Part shown: positions 21,447 to 24,636 of the stretch, piece after piece | How the letters are laid out: each line of letters begins with the position of its first letter | How positions within the stretch are numbered: position 1 is the stretch's first letter | NCBI GenBank assembly: GCA_009733575.1 | Contig: ML769829.1 | Location: 21,044 to 45,679 of the forward strand | Length of the DNA: 24,636 nt | Direction of reading: 5' to 3' | From: Gymnopus androsaceus JB14 | Taxonomy: Eukaryota; Basidiomycota; Agaricomycetes; Agaricales; Omphalotaceae | The notes under the pieces: model-generated | Database searches by the model: none | Seen by the model: only the letters and a program-made list of their open reading frames with translations | What the model was told of the DNA's origin: nothing | Program-made: the position numbers and the translations under genes

Positions 21447-21886
21447 ATGCTATATAACGAGTACATGGTTGAAGGATTGAATCACTCGACTCGAGCCACA
21501 CCCTGCGTGATGTACGGAATCTCTTTCTGCGCTCACGGTTCCAACTCTCCTCATGGACACTGCTCAGATGAAATTGAGAGGCCGTTGCTCAGTGAGTCTC
21601 CATTGTCTATCATCGTATTGTGCTGATATGCATATGGTCTCATGCAACAGGTTTTGTTTTGCGGAATCATAGAAGATATACCCTGTGAGGAGCTCCTTTC
21701 ACGCTAGTAATTGCAACAAATGTCTTACGGCAACTATCTAGGGCACATCAAGGGTACGTAGTACGGAGACTGAGGAGTTTGGTGCCCAGAATATCTTCTA
21801 CAATATCTGTCTATCTTCTTCCGCTGAGTACTGTTCATTCTTCGCTTAATTTTTATGCCATTGAAATTCAAGTAACCGGCACCTAA
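21447..21886 (+). CDS. Tentative small protein, three exons, 107 aa
   Basis: Exons 21447-21591, 21651-21684 and 21742-21886 sum to 324 nt in one frame, with introns of 59 and 57 nt having GTGAGT/GTGAGG donors and CAG/TAG acceptors. The peptide begins MLYNEYMVEGLNHSTRATPC and includes FCAHGSNSPHGHCSDE, a Cys/His-containing segment, then a basic RNHRRYT run. The last exon is hydrophobic and less convincing. No family is recognised. The stop codon lies only 66 bp before the next start on the same strand, which is tight; it may instead be part of a decayed gene or of an untranslated leader. Confidence 0.25.
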
Positions 21887-21887
21887 A

Positions 21888-21940
21888 CTCTTTCCAGCGC
21901 CTACACTCCTGCTCTTTCCGGCGCCTAAAACCGCTCTTTG
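21888..21940. repeat. 24-bp near-tandem repeat before the coiled-coil gene
   Basis: CTCTTTCCAGCGCCTA at 21888 and CTCTTTCCGGCGCCTA at 21912 are 24 bp apart. Partial copies flank them (GGCACCTAAA before, CTCTTT at 21934 after). They lie just upstream of the ATG at 21953, so they are in the leader or core promoter of that gene. Confidence 0.7.
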
Positions 21941-21952
21941 TTGTTACTTACC

Positions 21953-24636
21953 ATGTCGATGCCTAAACTATCTAGCCTATTTAATGGCAGCCACAAGCGA
22001 CCCAGGTCTGATGAGGTTTGTCTTTCAAGCTCCGGCCTTTGAAATCCGACTAACCAACTGAACACAGGGTTCGGATTCACTAGCTGGTGGCAGCGGTGTG
22101 TCGCAAGATGTAGTGCGTAGTGTATTTCTGCTATCACTCTTCTTATAAGCCAACTACCTCAATCCAGGATTCATCTACTACTGGGGATAAGTCAATGCAG
22201 GACTTGGTGCGTGTTCCTGCCGTTGCATTTCTTACCCTTTGTTCAAACAACGTAATTTAGACCCTCGAACGACCACACAAGATTCGTTTAGAACACCGGA
22301 TTGTCAATGAAATTCCCCAAGAACACAAAAGCAAGATCGATAGTTTGCTAGCAGCTGTATCTCAGAAAGAACATCTGATCAATGAGCAAACCAATGAGAT
22401 GGAAGCCCTCAAGGAAAAACTGAGCAACCTTGATACCTTGCTTGGGGGTGCACAAGAAGCAACGCTGCACTTGGAGAGCCAGAACACACGGGTACGAGAT
22501 CTTTATCCTTCGGAACTCTACCTCATCTAATCACGAACCTAGCTAATGAAAGAAGTTAAAGATCTGAACGTAATCAAAGACGATCTTGACATTACCAAAA
22601 AAAATCTTACAAGTAAACTTGCGGATCTCAACGAGGCGTTAGTCAATGACGCAAACCTCAAAGAGTGCCTTGCGCTCCAGAAAGAGAACAAGAGTGTTTT
22701 GAGCTCAAACAAGTCCCTTGCAGATGCAAAGGGTCAGCTAGATGTAAGCTCCAGACAATATTCATATCTTCTTACTGACAAGTGCAATGCAGGCGAAAGT
22801 TACATCGCTTGAAACGCTGACAAATAAGCTGAAATCGGAGATATTGGATCTACAGGTACGACCAGGTCTACAGCATCCTTGATGCAGATTCTCACAGCAC
22901 AATTCCCGAGACGCTTGGATAGAGAAAAGGAATTGAAAGAGCTTGAAGAGGATGCCAGGAATGTGGCCCAAACGCAACTGGAAACCAGCGAGCAGATTGA
23001 GTCCCACGTATGTGCGCTCCATGACCTGAGGCTACTAATGTCACTTTTTATAGGAGAGCAAGGTCCAAGAACTCCAGGTATGAAACATAGTGATTGCCGC
23101 ATCTGTTTTAACACAGCGCAACACATAGTTGAAGCTCCGAGACAATGCAGCCGAGGCTGAACAAATCAAAAACACCAAGCTACAAACACTTCGAGATAAG
23201 ATTGAGGGTCTGAATGTACGTTTTCCTCTTTAAAGCAATATGTCATGTTGAAGCCTTATATTCTTTTTTCAGACAAAACTCGTGGAGAAAGACAGTCTCA
23301 TCGTCAGTCCAGATCCTTCCTCGACCTATCGATCCTTAACTCAATTGGTCTGTAGAATGGAATAAAAGGCGAGAAACAGTTTATTTTAGCGGCCATTCAA
23401 GAGCTTCCTACGGAAGTGCCTGTGGATCTGCTCAGCGATCCCAACAGCTTGGAGGTATGGTTCGCGTATGATTGTTTTTTTTTGCAGTGTTGAGACCGTT
23501 TACACGCGCAGGTTCTGGTTGAGTCTAATAAAACGCTATTGGTGTGTCTTTCGCCAGCCTTTGACCCTGCTACATTGCCAAATATCTGACTCAGTTACCA
23601 GAACACCAAGGACACACAAATTTCTCAACGTCAATCACTTCATGAGGAGGAAGTACAGAAAAGGATAAATCTTGAGGTAAGCCTATCATGATGATATCCA
23701 AGTGCATCTCCCATTTCAATTATTCCAGAGTACAATCGAAGAGGCAGATGCACTCAAGGTATGTAAAACTTGTTCTTACTTGCCGACCGATAAGTCGAGA
23801 AACAGAACACTTACCGGCAGAATGACACCTTGCAGGCACGCTAATAGCTATGCACTTCTTTGATCTGCGCTGACACTGTTGTAGGCGACTTTGAAGGGTA
23901 AGATTCAAACGTTGGAGAACGATTTGGGTTGTCGTAACGAAGAGATTACGACACTCAAAAGCGAAAACCAGCGGCAGCTTGTAGCTTGGCAGGTAGGTAT
24001 TCTTTTTATCATGTTCACGACACTTCTCATGTTTGCAGACGAAGGAAACATCCTGGAACCAGAGATTGCAAGACTGTGTTGCAAAGGTGAGTGATTGCAT
24101 TACTCTTAGGTTCCCTCTGACAATCTTTCTGCAGGAGAGATATGATGCTCTCGATCAGCGTCATAATAATTTGCAGGTCGGCGTTACTGGTCGTATATCT
24201 TTTGAACTTGCTAACGTTTCGTAGACTATTCTTGAACAAACCAAGGAACAGTACAATCTAGCAACACAAGAAGCTAAGACGAACTCAGAAAACCATCGCG
24301 ATCTCGAAAACAAATATAACGAGACCGTTGAGCAGATGAAGTTGCTTCAAAATTCTTGTGCCGATGCTCGATGTGAACTTTCCTGTCTCAAGGTCTTGGA
24401 GTTGCCATTCCTTCCCAAGTGCTTTGACGAATACTGACATAGTCACAGGATAACCCCAGTGCTATCAAGACACTTCAGGATGAAAGCGCCCGGAAACAGA
24501 TGGAGAATGACAAGCTCCTGAAAGAATTGGCTGCTTTGCGGGTATGTTTCCATCTTTTAGTTGATTAGCAAATTGAAAAGTTCCCAAAGGCAAAGCAAAC
24601 GGCATCCGCCCCACAATCTCAGTCGATGGACGAAAG
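21953..24636 (+). CDS. Large coiled-coil protein, many small exons, runs off the window
   Basis: Starts at ACCATGTCG (21953). Exons: 21953-22015, 22068-22112, 22168-22206, 22261-22491, 22543-22743, 22793-22855, 22888-23007, 23054-23077, 23129-23215, 23273-23302, 23356-23454, 23512-23541, 23602-23676, 23729-23758, 23821-23835 (microexon), 23885-23992, 24039-24086, 24135-24176, 24225-24392, 24449-24541, 24590 to the end: about 552 residues so far. Residues 1-49 are Ser/Gly-rich with a basic HKRPR; from about residue 55 nearly all is heptad-patterned coiled coil (for example NEQTNEMEALKEKLSNLDTL and GKIQTLENDL). All introns are phase 0. Weak points: the intron at 22856-22887 is only 32 nt, and the microexon needs a GC donor. 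The basic N-terminus hints at a nuclear or cytoskeletal structural protein. The family is not recognised. Confidence 0.75.

Noticed and set aside
1..24636. tRNA, rRNA or CRISPR
   Set aside because: No tRNA B-box with matching stems, no rRNA-like sequence and no regularly spaced repeats with unique spacers were seen.

Overview
This window looks like nuclear DNA of a mushroom-forming basidiomycete (Agaricomycetes). The genes are cut by many 49-60 nt introns with ordinary GT..AG borders. The recognisable proteins (Kap104/transportin, an F-box protein, a membrane-tethered WD40 protein, relics of a Ppo-type fatty-acid oxygenase and perhaps a GH35 beta-galactosidase) are typical of that group. No tRNA, rRNA or CRISPR was seen, and nothing suggests a bacterial or organellar origin.

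Layout. 1-1477: no intact gene, a decayed coding stretch and short imperfect repeats. 1478-2902 (-): three-exon F-box gene, 441 codons. 3415-3628: a small, strongly diverged relic of Kap104 exons 8 and 7. 4137-5841 (-): seven-exon WD40 gene with a C-terminal membrane segment and one apparent 1-nt frame break. About 6190-7198 (+): broken copy of an acidic/basic hypothetical protein. 7602-8412 (-): two adjacent enzyme relics (Ppo-like, then GH35-like). 8690-10518: non-coding, probably element-derived sequence with an unusual density of the word CCGAG, a TATA-like box and a 60-bp tandem repeat. 10519-18814: the main structure, a tandem array of Kap104 copies on the minus strand. 19107-19441: a Tourist/PIF-Harbinger-like MITE about 290 bp upstream of the Kap104 start codon. 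19445-21446: mostly empty, with one possible Cys-rich exon. 21447-21886 (+): a tentative small three-exon gene. 21953-end (+): a coiled-coil gene with at least 21 short exons that runs off the window.

The Kap104 array. Reading from the right on the minus strand, copy C (18814-15629) is a complete 9-exon gene of 917 codons. It is followed by its 3' flank, then fragment B (15116-13965: part of exon 6 to the start of intron 8), then fragment A (13964-11089: part of exon 2 to the stop codon, plus 3' flank to 10519). B joins A exactly in frame, so exon 8, 18 nt of intron 8 and exon 2 form one open reading frame. B carries a nonsense codon and A carries several 1-nt indels, so only C looks able to make the full importin. 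Copy C itself needs a GC..AG first intron.

The coiled-coil gene is the second notable item. In my model every one of its 20 visible introns is in phase 0, and most interrupt the protein just after Leu-X, in register with the heptads. The genes do not form an obvious pathway. The common theme is local duplication and decay around a housekeeping import receptor.
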